This document shows positions 24,741 to 34,479 of a stretch of DNA of 64,000 nucleotides, piece by piece. The stretch's first letter is position 1. Each line of letters opens with the position of its first letter. The DNA is from Azospirillum lipoferum 4B (GTDB taxonomy: Bacteria > Pseudomonadota > Alphaproteobacteria > Azospirillales > Azospirillaceae): assembly GCF_000283655.1 (NCBI RefSeq), contig NC_016585.1:589501-653500 (forward strand). Reading direction: 5' to 3'. Both the position numbers and the translations under genes were made by a program. The notes under the pieces were generated by a model, which did not search any database, was not told where the DNA came from, and was given only the letters and a program-made list of their open reading frames with translations.

Positions 24741-25892
24741 ATGGCCTTGGACAAGGACGTTTTGGATCAACTGCTGGACACGCTGGGGCGCTTCGTCCGC
24801 GAAAAGCTGGTCCCGCTGGAACATAAAGTGGCGGAGGACGACGCCATCCCGGCCGAGGTGATCGCCGCGATGCGCGAGATGGGCCTGTTCGGCCTGTCGA
24901 TCCCGGAGGAGTATGGCGGGCTCGGCCTGTCGATGGCGGACGAGGTGCAGGTCGCCTTCCAGCTGGGCCAGACCTCGCCGGCCTTCCGCTCGCTGATCGG
25001 CACCAACAACGGCATCGGCTCCCAGGGCATCGTCATCGACGGGACGGAGGAGCAGAAGCAAAACTACCTGCCGCGTCTGGCCGCCGGCGAGATCGTCGGC
25101 GCCTTCGCCCTGACCGAGCCGGAATCGGGATCGGATGCCGGCTCGCTCCGCACCACGGCGCGGCGCGACGGCGACCATTTCATCCTGAACGGCACCAAGC
25201 GCTACATCACCAACGCGCCGCAGGCCGGCCTCTTCACCGTCTTCGCCCGCACCGACCTGGACAGCCGCGACGCCCGCGGCGTGTCGGCCTTCCTGGTGGA
25301 GGCAGGGACGCCCGGCCTGTCGCTCGGCCCCATCGACAAGAAGATGGGCCAGAAGGGCGCCCACACCTGCGACGTGATCTTCGAGGACTGCCGCGTTCCG
25401 GCCAGCGCCATCCTGGGCGGGCGGGAAGGGCAGGGCTTCAAGACGGCGATGAAGGTGCTGGACCGTGGCCGCCTGCACATCGGCGCGGTCTGCGTCGGTC
25501 TGGCGGAGCGGCTGATCCGCGACAGCCTGTCCTACGCGATGGAGCGCAAGCAATTCGGCCAGCCGCTCGCCGAATTCCAGCTGATCCAGGCGATGCTGGC
25601 CGACAGCCGGGCGGAGGCCTATGCCGCCCGCTGCATGGTGCTGGAAACCGCGCGCCGCCGCGACGCCGGGCAGAACGTCAACACCGACGCCGCCTGCTGC
25701 AAGCTGTTCGCGACGGAGATGGTGGGGCGCGTCGCCGACCGGGCGGTGCAGATCCATGGCGGTGCCGGCTACATCGCCGATTACGGGATCGAGCGCTTCT
25801 ACCGCGACGTCCGCTTGTTCCGCATCTATGAGGGCACCACCCAGATCCAGCAGCTGGTCATCGCCCGCAACATGATCCGGGAGGCCGCATGA
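24741..25892 (+). CDS. Acyl-CoA dehydrogenase
   Basis: 383 residues, the normal length. FAD/acyl-CoA signatures are present: AFALTEPESGSDAGSLRTTA with NGTKRYITNAP, QFGQPLAEFQLIQAMLAD, QIHGGAGYIADYGIERFYRDVR and FRIYEGTTQIQQLVIARNMI. The YEGT glutamate is the usual catalytic base. It oxidises an acyl-CoA to the 2-enoyl-CoA, passing electrons to ETF. GGAGAG lies about six bases before the ATG. It is first in the nine-gene operon and overlaps the CoA ligase gene by four bases, so its substrate is probably the CoA ester made by that ligase. Confidence 0.92.
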   Translation: MALDKDVLDQLLDTLGRFVREKLVPLEHKVAEDDAIPAEVIAAMREMGLFGLSIPEEYGGLGLSMADEVQVAFQLGQTSPAFRSLIGTNNGIGSQGIVIDGTEEQKQNYLPRLAAGEIVGAFALTEPESGSDAGSLRTTARRDGDHFILNGTKRYITNAPQAGLFTVFARTDLDSRDARGVSAFLVEAGTPGLSLGPIDKKMGQKGAHTCDVIFEDCRVPASAILGGREGQGFKTAMKVLDRGRLHIGAVCVGLAERLIRDSLSYAMERKQFGQPLAEFQLIQAMLADSRAEAYAARCMVLETARRRDAGQNVNTDAACCKLFATEMVGRVADRAVQIHGGAGYIADYGIERFYRDVRLFRIYEGTTQIQQLVIARNMIREAA

Positions 25893-27457
25893 CCGCAGGC
25901 CGGCCGGTTCCCGATTTCGCTCGCATGGTGGCGGCTCTGCCGTCGCGCATCAGCCACGCCGCACTCGCCTGGGCGGAGCGGACGCCGGACGCCCCCGCCC
26001 TGTTCGACGGGGAGCAGGAGTGGAGCTATCGCCGGCTCAAGGAGGCGGTCGGGCGCGCCGCCGGCCATCTCGACCGGCTGGGGGTGCGCGGCGGCGACCG
26101 GGTGATGATCGTCTGCGAGAACGGCCTCGCCGCCGTCACCCTGATCCTGGCGGCGAGCGAGCGCGATGCCTGGCCGGTCATCGTCAACGCCCGCCTGTCG
26201 GACCGCGAGATCGACAGCATCCGCGACCATTGCCGGCCGCGCCGGATCTTCTATACCGATACGGTATCCCCCGATGCCGCCGCCCATGCCGCCCGCCATG
26301 GTGCCGAACCGCTGGGCGATGCGGAATTGCCGGCGATGGCGGTCGGCCCGCTGCTGGACGCCGATCCGGAGCCGGTCCATGCCGGCAACCAGCGGCAGGA
26401 CGGCGCGCTGATCTACACCTCCGGCACCACCGGCAAGCCGAAGGGCGTGATGCTGTCGCACCGCGGCCTGCTGTTCGTCGCCTCGGTGTCGGGCTGGATG
26501 CGCGGGCTGGGGCCCAGCGACCGCACCTATGGCGTGCTGCCGGTCAGCCATGTCTTCGGGCTGGCGTCCACCTGCCTCGGCACGCTCTATGCCGGCGGCT
26601 GCCTGCACACGGTCCCCCGCTTCGCCCCCGCTGCCGTCTGGCAGGCCTTGGAACAGGATGGGGTGACCGTGTTCCAGGGTGTTCCAGCCATGTACGCCAA
26701 ACTGGTGGAGCATGCCACCGTCACCGGCCGGACGCCGGATGCCCCGGCCCTGCGCTACCTGTCCTCCGGCGGCTCGGTGCTGGACCTCGACCTCAAGCTG
26801 GCGGTGGAGCGGGTCTTCGGCCTGCCGCTGCACAACGGCTACGGCCTGACCGAATGCTCGCCGACGGTGACGCAGACCCGGCTGGATGCGCCGCGCGGCG
26901 ACACCTCCATCGGCCCGGCCCTGCCTCTGGTGGAGATGCGCTTCGTCGACCACGCCACCGGCCGCGACGTTGCCGATGGCGAGCCGGGAGAGTTGTGGGT
27001 CCGCGCCCCCAACGTGATGCTCGGCTATTACCGCGAACCGGCGCTGACCGCCCAGGTGATTACCGACGACGGCTGGCTGAAGACCGGCGATGTCGCCCGG
27101 CTGGAGCCGGACGGCTGCGTCACGGTGGTCGGCCGCATCCGCGAGATCGTCATCCGCTCCGGCTTCAACGTCTATCCGGAGGAGGTGGAGGGCGTGCTGA
27201 CCAGCCACCCGGCGGTGACGCTGGCCGCCGTGGTCGGCCATGCCGTCGCCGGCAACGAGGAGGTGGTGGCCTTCGTCCAGTTCGTCCCCGGCCGCAAGGC
27301 CAGCGAGGACGAGCTGAAAGCCTGGGCCGCCGAACGGCTGGCCCCCTACAAGCGCCCGTCGCGCATCGTCGCCATGGACGCCCTGCCGGCCAGCCCGACC
27401 GGCAAGCTGCTGAAAAACGGACTCAGGGCCTTGGCCGCCGAGGTGATGGCCGCCTGA
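25889..27457 (+). CDS. Acyl-CoA synthetase (AMP-forming CoA ligase)
   Basis: 522 residues. The ANL superfamily motifs are in order: ALIYTSGTTGKPKGVMLSH (P-loop, residues ~170-190), NGYGLTECSPTV, GWLKTGDVARLEPDG, GRIREIVIRSGFNVYPEEVE, and the catalytic lysine segment SPTGKLLKNGLR near the end. It activates a carboxylic acid with ATP and CoA. Overlap of four bases with the upstream acyl-CoA dehydrogenase (ATGA) and the downstream ABC importer suggest that the imported acid is activated and then oxidised. Chain or ring nature of the substrate cannot be decided here. Confidence 0.9.
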   Translation: MTAGRPVPDFARMVAALPSRISHAALAWAERTPDAPALFDGEQEWSYRRLKEAVGRAAGHLDRLGVRGGDRVMIVCENGLAAVTLILAASERDAWPVIVNARLSDREIDSIRDHCRPRRIFYTDTVSPDAAAHAARHGAEPLGDAELPAMAVGPLLDADPEPVHAGNQRQDGALIYTSGTTGKPKGVMLSHRGLLFVASVSGWMRGLGPSDRTYGVLPVSHVFGLASTCLGTLYAGGCLHTVPRFAPAAVWQALEQDGVTVFQGVPAMYAKLVEHATVTGRTPDAPALRYLSSGGSVLDLDLKLAVERVFGLPLHNGYGLTECSPTVTQTRLDAPRGDTSIGPALPLVEMRFVDHATGRDVADGEPGELWVRAPNVMLGYYREPALTAQVITDDGWLKTGDVARLEPDGCVTVVGRIREIVIRSGFNVYPEEVEGVLTSHPAVTLAAVVGHAVAGNEEVVAFVQFVPGRKASEDELKAWAAERLAPYKRPSRIVAMDALPASPTGKLLKNGLRALAAEVMAA

Positions 27458-27494
27458 CATCAACGAACAAAATCCTGTGGGAGGATAAAAGACC

Positions 27495-28673
27495 ATGAAG
27501 CGGACACTTGCCCATCTCGTCACAGTCTCGGCCCTGGCCCTCTCCGTGGCGCTCGGCGCCGGGGCGGCGCAGGCCAAGGAATTCCTGCTCGGCTCCGAAC
27601 TGCCGCTGACCGGCAGCCTCGCCCGCGTCGGCCAGGGCATGCATGAAGGCATCTCCGTCGCCGTCGAGATGGCGAACAAGAGCTATGCCGGCAAGCACAG
27701 CTTCAAGGTCCAGACCATCGACGACGAGACCTCCCCCGCCAAGGCGGTGGCCGCGGTGGAGAAGCTGGTCGGCGACGGGGTGGTGGCGATCACCGGCGGC
27801 TACGGCTCCAACATCATCGGTCCGGCATCGGAAGCGGCGCAGAAGGCCGGGCTGGTCTACATCACCTCGGGCGGCGTGTCGCCGGAACTGACCCAGCGCG
27901 GCTATCCCACCTTCTTCCGCATCAACAACACCGACGGCTATGCGCTGGCCATGATCGGCCTGCTGCAGGATATGGGCGCCAAGAAGGTCTCCATCGTCTA
28001 CCTGAACAAGGACGCCACCAGCAGCCTCGCCAAACAGGTCAACACGGCGCTGACTGCCAAGGGCGTGACCGTCGGCATGCACGAGTTCGACGCATCCACC
28101 AGCGACTTCAAGCCGCTGATGAACAAGGTGAAGCTGCAGGACCGGCCCGATACCATCGCCATGGTCGGTTACGAGAACGACTATGTCGGGATCCTGCGGG
28201 CATCCAAGGTGCTGAAGCCGCAGGTCAAGGCGGTGGTCGGCGTCTGGTCGCTCGCCACCGCGCAGATGGCCAAGGAATTCCCCGACCTGATGGAGAATGT
28301 CTACGGCACCTCCATGCTGCCCTACCCGGTGGAATTCACCCAGCCGGAGGCGGTGGAGTTCGCCGCGACCTACAAGAAACTGTTCAACAAGGACCCCGAC
28401 TATCTGGGCCAATTCGGCTATGTCCAGACCCGCCTGCTGATCGACGCCGTGGTCCGCGCCGACGAGGCCGGGACGCTGGGCAAGGGCGGCCTGCCGGACG
28501 AGCTGCGCAAGACCGACGCCAACACCCTGATCGGCCGCGTCACCTTCGACAAGAACGGCGACAACCTGAACTTCACCCACCGCATGGGCCAGCACCAGGG
28601 CGGCAAGGTGGTCCTGGTCTGGCCGCAGGACGCCGCCAACGGCAAGATGAACTTCCCGGCGGTGCCGTGGTGA
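27495..28673 (+). CDS. livK: ABC importer substrate-binding protein, branched-chain amino acid/aromatic acid type
   Basis: 392 residues with a Sec signal peptide (hydrophobic 8-24, cleavage at AQA/K near 27). It is a type I periplasmic binding protein of the LivK/HAAT class: FLLGSELPLTGSLARVGQGMHEGI, VAITGGYGSNIIGPASEAAQKAGLVYITSG, and FRINNTDGYALAMIGLLQDMGAKKV. Family members bind branched-chain amino acids, amides or aromatic acids. Here the surrounding CoA-ligase and beta-oxidation genes favour a carboxylic acid. GGGAGG lies ten bases before the ATG. The symbol denotes family only. Confidence 0.85.
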   Translation: MKRTLAHLVTVSALALSVALGAGAAQAKEFLLGSELPLTGSLARVGQGMHEGISVAVEMANKSYAGKHSFKVQTIDDETSPAKAVAAVEKLVGDGVVAITGGYGSNIIGPASEAAQKAGLVYITSGGVSPELTQRGYPTFFRINNTDGYALAMIGLLQDMGAKKVSIVYLNKDATSSLAKQVNTALTAKGVTVGMHEFDASTSDFKPLMNKVKLQDRPDTIAMVGYENDYVGILRASKVLKPQVKAVVGVWSLATAQMAKEFPDLMENVYGTSMLPYPVEFTQPEAVEFAATYKKLFNKDPDYLGQFGYVQTRLLIDAVVRADEAGTLGKGGLPDELRKTDANTLIGRVTFDKNGDNLNFTHRMGQHQGGKVVLVWPQDAANGKMNFPAVPW

Positions 28674-28700
28674 GTGGGTGGGAAGAAGTCGGCTTCGACT

Positions 28701-28825
28701 GCCCCCTCCCCATCCCTCCCCCGCCTTCGGCGGTGGAGGGGGTAGGACGCTTGCCGGCGTGACTTAATCGTCGAAGCGTCGGCAGTCCCCTCTCCCGCGA
28801 AGCGGGGGAGGGTTAGGGAGGGGGC
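28701..28825. repeat. Long imperfect inverted-repeat element between livK and livH
   Basis: The left arm (28701-28724, starting GCCCCCTCCC) and right arm (28802-28825, ending GAGGGGGC) are inverted copies of 24 bases with two mismatches. Smaller hairpins (CCGCC-TTCG-GGCGG and CCCGC-GAA-GCGGG) lie inside. A sister element is at 52084-52161. It could reduce expression downstream of livK, giving more binding protein than membrane subunits, as intercistronic palindromes do elsewhere (inference). Confidence 0.7.
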
Positions 28826-28862
28826 AGAGCACTGTCCCGCCACCCCCAACAGGGCGCAATCC

Positions 28863-29741
28863 ATGCTTGAACTGACGCTCCAGGCACTGTTCTCCGGCCT
28901 GCTCGCCGGCGGCTATTACGCGACCGTGGCGGTCGGGTTGGCGCTGGTGTTCGGGACCATGCGGGTCATCAACCTCGCCCATGGCGAGCTGGTGCTGCTG
29001 GCCGCCTATGTCGCCTACGCCGCTGAATCCAACTATGGCGTCTCTCCGGTGCTGGCGATCCCGGTGGCGCTGGTGATCGTCGCGGCGGCATCGGCTCTCG
29101 TCTATGCCCTGCTCAGCCGCATCGACCAGGACCGCGAGATCAATTCCCTCATCCTGACCTTCGGGCTGGGGATCATCCTGACCAACACCATCCTGTCGAT
29201 CTGGGCGGCCGATATCCGGTCGAGCTCCGATCCGTGGTTCCAGGATTCCATGGTGATCGCCGACACGCTGTTCGCGATGAATGCGGAGGTCGCGGCCTTC
29301 GTCGGCGGGCTGGTTCTGATGGCGGGCGTCTGGTGGTGGCTGAACCATTCCTGGCAGGGGCGGGCGGTGCGGGCGCTGTCGTCGAACCGGGCGGCGGCGA
29401 CGCTGATGGGCGTCAACCCGCGCAAGATCGAGATCCTGTCTTTCATGATCGCGGCCCTGCTCGCCACCTTCGCCGGCTTCGCCATCTACACCGGCAAGAC
29501 CGTCTTCCCGGCATTGGGCCATGTGCTGACGGTCAAGGCCTTCATCATCACCGTGCTGGCCGGGATGGGCTCGATCCCCGGCGTGCTGATCGGCGCCGTC
29601 ATGATCGGCGTCATCGAATCGCTGACGGTCACCTATCTGTCGGCCTCGCTGCAGGAGTTGGCGGGAATGATCCTGTTCCTGGTCGTGCTGTTCGTCTCGC
29701 CTTCGGGCCTGTTCGGCGGGGGGAGGGCGCTGGCGCGATGA
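28863..29741 (+). CDS. livH: ABC importer permease LivH
   Basis: 292 residues, about eight membrane helices. Family signatures include LLAGGYYATVAVGLALVFGTMRVINLAHGE at the start and KTVFPALGHVLTVKAFIITVLAGMGSIPGVLIGA near the coupling helix. It forms the inner-membrane channel with LivM. It follows the palindromic element and overlaps livM by four bases (ATGA at 29738). Confidence 0.92.
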   Translation: MLELTLQALFSGLLAGGYYATVAVGLALVFGTMRVINLAHGELVLLAAYVAYAAESNYGVSPVLAIPVALVIVAAASALVYALLSRIDQDREINSLILTFGLGIILTNTILSIWAADIRSSSDPWFQDSMVIADTLFAMNAEVAAFVGGLVLMAGVWWWLNHSWQGRAVRALSSNRAAATLMGVNPRKIEILSFMIAALLATFAGFAIYTGKTVFPALGHVLTVKAFIITVLAGMGSIPGVLIGAVMIGVIESLTVTYLSASLQELAGMILFLVVLFVSPSGLFGGGRALAR

Positions 29742-30695
29742 GCAAACCCCTGATGAACCGTCTGTTTCTGATCGCAGCCCTCGCCGTCGCCTATGTCGGC
29801 GTGCCTCTGGCTTTCGGCGGCAACGCCTATGTGCTGGGGCTGATCGTGGCGGCGCTGACCATCGCCGGGGTGGCGGTGGCCTGGGCGCTGCTGGGCAATC
29901 TCGGCGGCATGGTCAGCTTCGGCCACGCAGCCTTCTTCGGGGTGGGCTCCTACACCTCGGCCGTGCTGGCGATGAAGCTGGGGGTGCCGGTGTTCGCCGC
30001 CATGCTGCTGGGCGGGGTGGGGGCGGCTGTGTCGTCCGTCGCCATGCTGCCGGCGCTGCGGCTGCGCGGCCCCTATTTCGCCCTCGCCATCCTCGCCTAT
30101 GCCCACATCTTCCAGATTCTGGCGACGGAGATGACCCCCATCACCGGCGGGGCCGGCGGTCTGCTGTCGATCCCGCGCTTTCCCACCGTGCTGGGCTTCG
30201 ATTTCGGCGACAAGACTGGCGGCTACCTGATCGTGCTGACCATCGTGGTGCTGGCGGCGCTCGCCTATGACGCCATCCGGCGCAGCACCTGGGGCCTGGC
30301 CCTGAAGGCGATGCACGACACCGAGGTGGCGACCCGCGTGGTCGGCGTGCCCAGCACGCATCTGAAGGCGGCGATGCTGGTGCTGTCGGCCTTCATCACC
30401 GGGGTGGTCGGCGCCTTCAACGCCCATTTCATCAGCTTCCTCGATCCCGACTATGCCTTCTCCAGCGGCTGGACCGTGCTGCCCATCGCCGCGGCGATCT
30501 TCGGCGGCTACCGCACGGTGTGGGGGCCGGTGGTGGGGGCGTTGGCGATCTATCTGGTCGACCAGCTGCTGTTCAAGCCGATCCTGCCGCACGGCCACCA
30601 GATGATCCTGGGCGTGCTGCTCTGCGCCATGATCCTGTTCAGCCCCGGCGGACTGATGCCGGCGCTCAGCCGCCGCCCGGCGAAGGAGAACCGCC

Positions 30696-30709
<14 letters not shown>
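29738..30709 (+). CDS. livM: ABC importer permease LivM
   Basis: 323 residues, multiple membrane helices. VAWALLGNLGGMVSFGHAAFFGVGSYTSAVLA and RLRGPYFALAILAYAHIFQ are LivM signatures. A conserved coupling region is seen at DTEVATRVVGVPSTHLKAAMLVLSAFITGVVGAFNAHF. It pairs with LivH. The ATG at 29738 overlaps the livH stop; a longer upstream frame is rejected as it reads inside livH. Its 3' end overlaps livG by 14 bases. Confidence 0.92.
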
Positions 30710-31417
<708 letters not shown>

Positions 31418-31421
<4 letters not shown>

Positions 31422-32140
31422 CCAACGCGCTCGATATCCTGACGCTTCGGGCCGGCTATGGTGCGATCAATGTGCTGTGGGACGTCTCGCTGTCGGTGGA
31501 GACCGGCAAGACCACGGTGATCGTCGGCCCGAACGGCGCCGGCAAGACCACGCTGCTGCGCGCCATCATGGGGCTGGTGCCCGCCACCTCGGGCGACATC
31601 CGCGTTGATGGGCAGAGCCGCAAGGCGATGAAGACCTGGGACCGGGTGGCCGACGGGGTGGTGATGATCCCCGAAGGCCGGATGATCTTCCCCGACATGA
31701 CGGTGGAGGACAACCTGATGATGGGTGCCTTCCCGCCCGGCTGCCGCAGGGAGTGGAAGCGCAACAAGGCGATGGTCATGGACATGTTCCCCCGGCTGGC
31801 GGAACGGCGCGGCCAGATCGCCGGCACCCTGTCGGGCGGCGAGGCGCAGATGCTCGCCATCGGCCGCGGCCTGATGGAGCAGCCGCGCGTCTGTCTGATC
31901 GACGAGCCGTCGCTGGGCCTCGCCCCCGTCGTGGTCGACGAGATCTTCCGCATCCTGGCCCGCCTGCGGGCGGAAGGGCTGACCATCCTGCTGGTGGAGC
32001 AGAACACCAGCCGCGCCCTGAAGATCGCCGACCATGTCTATCTGATGCAGTCCGGCAAGGTCGTGCTGTCCGAACGCGGCGACCGGGTGGATCTGGAGCG
32101 CCTGCACGCGCTTTACTTCGCGCACGAAACAGCCGCGTGA
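31418..32140 (+). CDS. livF: ABC importer ATP-binding protein LivF
   Basis: 240 residues. Walker A is GPNGAGKTT, the signature is LSGGEAQMLAIGRGL, Walker B is VCLIDEPSLGL, and VEQNTSRAL is the LivF-type H-loop region. It energises import together with LivG. ATG overlaps the livG stop (ATGA), and its own stop shares one base with the next start (TGATG), so the cassette is tightly coupled. Confidence 0.92.
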
Positions 32141-32583
32141 TGGGACAGGGCATGGACGATCTGCTGAACGGGGAGCCGGAATCGGGGTTCCAGCGCCTGC
32201 TGGGCTACGCCTTGAGTCGCTGGGAGGAGGGGGAGGCGGAGCTGACGATGGCCATCGACGAGCGCCACCTGAACCGGGCCGGGGTGGTGCATGGCGGGGT
32301 TCTGGCGACGCTTTTGGACACGGTTTCCGGATTCTCGGCAACATACTGTCCCTTTCCCGGCCGGGTGCGGCGGGTGGTGACGCTGTCGCTGTCCACGAGC
32401 TTCCTGGGGCAGGCGCGCACCGGTACGCTGGTCGCCACCGGCCGGCTGCGCGGCGGCGGGCGCAAGATCGTCGGCGTGGCGGCGGAGATCCGCCACGGCG
32501 ACACCGGCGCCCTGATCGCCACGTCGGAAGGCATGTTCAAATACCGGCCGGGCAGCGAGAACCGGGAGGGAACCGAGATATGA
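32140..32583 (+). CDS. PaaI-like hotdog-fold thioesterase
   Basis: 147 residues. The hotdog-fold motif HLNRAGVVHGGVLATLLDTVSGFSA (residues ~44-68) is that of PaaI/YdiI-type acyl-CoA thioesterases, with an acid residue on the central helix after HGG. It would hydrolyse stalled or dead-end CoA thioesters and recycle CoA. Translation is coupled to livF (TGATG); an in-frame ATG at 32152 is possible. It overlaps the following hydratase gene by four bases. Confidence 0.85.
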   Translation: MGQGMDDLLNGEPESGFQRLLGYALSRWEEGEAELTMAIDERHLNRAGVVHGGVLATLLDTVSGFSATYCPFPGRVRRVVTLSLSTSFLGQARTGTLVATGRLRGGGRKIVGVAAEIRHGDTGALIATSEGMFKYRPGSENREGTEI

Positions 32584-33362
32584 GCGGACAACTGACCGTC
32601 GCGCGCCAGGGCCGCGTGATGGTGCTGACCATGGACGACGCGGCCACCAAGAACGCGCTCGGGCCGGAGATGATGGCCGCCGCCCGCGATGCGCTGGTCC
32701 AGGCGGCGGAGGATCCGGGGGTGGGCGCCATCGTCCTGACCGGGGCCAACGGCAGCTTCTGTTCCGGCGGCAACCTGGGCCGGCTGCTCGGCAATGCCAA
32801 GGCCGACCCGGAGGTGACCCGCGGCAGCCTGGAGCACTTCCATGGCTGGACCCGCGCCATGCGCGCCTGCCCCAAGCCGGTGATCGCCGCGGTGGAGGGG
32901 GCCGCCGCCGGGGCTGGATTCTCGGTAGCGCTCGGTTGCGACCTGATCGTCGCGGCGGAGGATGCGGTGTTCACCCTGGCCTATGTGAAGGTCGGGCTGA
33001 ACCCGGACGGCGGCGCGTCGGCCTTTCTCGCCCGCGCCGCGACGCCGCAGCTGGCGGCCGAGATCATGTTCGAGGGCGGCAGGATCGGCGCGGCGCGGCT
33101 GGCCCAGCTCGCCATCGTCAACCGGGTGGTGGCGCCCGGCACCGCTCTCGCCGAGGCGATGGCCTGGGCGGAGCGGTTGGCCGAGGGACCGACGCTGGCC
33201 ATCGGCCGGGCGAAGCGGCTGATCGAGAGCGGCTTCGGAGCGCCCGACGACCAGCTCGACCGCGAGGCCGCCTTCTTCGTCGAGGCGCTCCATGGGGCGG
33301 AGGCGGCGGAGGGCATCACCGCCTTCTTCGAGAAGCGGGCGCCCAATTACCCCCGCGGCTGA
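32580..33362 (+). CDS. Enoyl-CoA hydratase/isomerase family protein (PaaG-like)
   Basis: 260 residues, crotonase fold. GANGSFCSGGNLGRL and EGAAAGAGFSVALGCDLIVAAEDAVFTLAYVKVGLNPDGGASAFL supply the oxyanion hole. At the usual second glutamate of hydratases the sequence reads GLNPDGG, as in PaaG-type isomerases with an Asp, so double-bond or ring isomerisation is possible instead of simple hydration. It is last in the nine-gene operon. No 3-hydroxyacyl-CoA dehydrogenase or thiolase is included, so later steps must be encoded elsewhere. Confidence 0.85.
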   Translation: MSGQLTVARQGRVMVLTMDDAATKNALGPEMMAAARDALVQAAEDPGVGAIVLTGANGSFCSGGNLGRLLGNAKADPEVTRGSLEHFHGWTRAMRACPKPVIAAVEGAAAGAGFSVALGCDLIVAAEDAVFTLAYVKVGLNPDGGASAFLARAATPQLAAEIMFEGGRIGAARLAQLAIVNRVVAPGTALAEAMAWAERLAEGPTLAIGRAKRLIESGFGAPDDQLDREAAFFVEALHGAEAAEGITAFFEKRAPNYPRG

Positions 33363-33388
33363 GCCGTTCCTCAGGCCGGCGGCGCTAC

Positions 33389-33607
33389 TCAGGCCAGCAA
33401 CGACAGGGTAGGGTCGGGCGGGGTGGGGGCCGCATTTTCCAGGGAGCGGGCGACGTCGGACGGCGCGCCCGGCACCCGCAGCGGCTCCGCCCGCCCGGTG
33501 AAATGCAGCTCCGTCCCGCCATCGGCCGTCGCCCGCAGAAAGGCGACGGCGATGGGGTTCACCAGAACGGTTTCCCCCGATATCTCTTTCAGTTCGACAA
33601 ATGCCAT
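33389..33607 (-). CDS. Small conserved-looking protein of unknown function
   Basis: 72 residues, no signal or membrane segment. The pattern VELKEISGETVLVNPIAVAFL plus GGTELHFTGRAEPLRV suggests a small beta-rich domain, faintly like FlbD-type proteins (xNPxxVxFxxxxxGGTxLxF), followed by a Pro-rich tail. The similarity is too weak to assign. It converges on the enoyl-CoA hydratase gene, 26 bases away. The upstream region is shared with the response-regulator gene on the other strand. Confidence 0.5.
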   Translation of the reverse strand: MAFVELKEISGETVLVNPIAVAFLRATADGGTELHFTGRAEPLRVPGAPSDVARSLENAAPTPPDPTLSLLA

Positions 33608-33727
33608 GGCTTCCTTCCTCTCACGCGTACGGGTAGAACAGGCGGCGATGGTGTATGTTTCCCAGCCGGACGTTCAGTGAGGCTACCGGATCGGAAGGGG
33701 GTACCCCTTAGACCTCTTGAACGGGAC

Positions 33728-33752
33728 GGAACCGCGACAAACATGGGCGGTT
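33728..33752 (+). promoter_or_regulatory. EcfG-type (general stress response) promoter candidate
   Basis: GGAAC, 17 bases, then GTT: the alphaproteobacterial general-stress sigma factor consensus is GGAAC-N16/17-GTT. It lies 84 bases before the response-regulator start. The motif is short, so a chance match is possible. Confidence 0.5.
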
Positions 33753-33759
33753 CAGTGGA

Positions 33760-33809
33760 TCGAAGCCGAACAGGCTTCGAATACCGGACGGGGCGGGCTA
33801 TAAGCCCGC
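33760..33809 (+). promoter_or_regulatory. Two stem-loops in the leader of the response-regulator gene
   Basis: TCGAAGCC-GAACA-GGCTTCGA (33760-33780) and GCGGGCT-ATA-AGCCCGC (33793-33809) are perfect inverted repeats between the EcfG-like promoter and the Shine-Dalgarno. They may be operators or RNA structures that affect translation. Confidence 0.45.
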
Positions 33810-33835
33810 TCAGTAAATCAAGGGAGCATGCCGTC

Positions 33836-34282
33836 TTGAAGTTGCTTGTCGTCGAGGACGATCCGCTGATCGGTCCGGCCGTCAAGGCCGTTCTGGAGAA
33901 TGCGGGCTACACCGTGGTCGGACCGTTGCGCGATGCCGCCAAGGCCGCGCGGGTCGGTGCCCGCGAATGTCCCGACCTGGCGCTGGTCGACGTCAATCTC
34001 GCGGGTGGGGAGAACGGCCTCGTGCTGGCGCGGCGGCTGTGGCAGGACAACGGCATTCCATCGCTGCTGATGACCGGTTTCGATCACCATGCGGCGGAAG
34101 CCCGCAGCTTCGCCATGGGCCTGCTGCGCAAGCCGGTGATGCCGGACGCGCTGGTCCAGGCCATCGGCGCCGCCGGGGAAATCCTGGGCGGGTTGCGCCC
34201 GTCCTCCAAGCCGGACGCGCTGGAGATCTTCCACGGCTCCGCCGCCTTTGCCTCCGGGCTTCCCAAAATGCGCTCGGCCTGA
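33836..34282 (+). CDS. Single-domain response regulator (receiver only), TTG start
   Basis: 148 residues. A receiver domain fills residues 1-~115: LLVVEDDPL (acidic pocket), LALVDVNLAGGENG with the phospho-acceptor Asp, LLMTGFD and the conserved Lys in LRKP. No output domain follows, only about 30 extra residues, so it probably acts by protein contact or as a phosphate sink. The best start is TTG at 33836, nine bases after AGGGAG; an ATG at 33828 opens only a three-codon frame that ends across the TTG. An EcfG-like promoter upstream hints at a stress-response link. Confidence 0.82.
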   Translation: MKLLVVEDDPLIGPAVKAVLENAGYTVVGPLRDAAKAARVGARECPDLALVDVNLAGGENGLVLARRLWQDNGIPSLLMTGFDHHAAEARSFAMGLLRKPVMPDALVQAIGAAGEILGGLRPSSKPDALEIFHGSAAFASGLPKMRSA

Positions 34283-34310
34283 CCGGCACACGGACCGCCA
34301 ATTTCACCAG

Positions 34311-34341
34311 AAAACGCCCGCCCTTCCAGCGGGCGTTTTTT
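34311..34341 (+). terminator. Rho-independent terminator after the response regulator
   Basis: AAAACGCCCGC pairs with GCGGGCGTTTT (11 bp) around CCTTCCA and ends in a run of T. Confidence 0.9.
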
Positions 34342-34479
34342 ATGTTCGGCGCCAGATCGGCGCGATCATTCGGCTCCATCGCTGTTGGTGGCATGGAATA
34401 CGGAATTCGATGTTCCCCAAACCATGGCTGCCCGGCCGCCCGACCGGCGTCGACGGGCAGCACAGCGAAAGGAATCGTC

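Noticed and set aside
28690-28860. Possible CRISPR-like cluster of repeated CCCTCCC units
   Set aside because: The units are arms and inner hairpins of one inverted-repeat element, not regularly spaced direct repeats with unique spacers.
33828-33839. Three-codon ATG frame (ATGCCGTCTTGA) overlapping the response-regulator start
   Set aside because: Too short to call as a gene; mentioned only because it competes for the same ribosome site.
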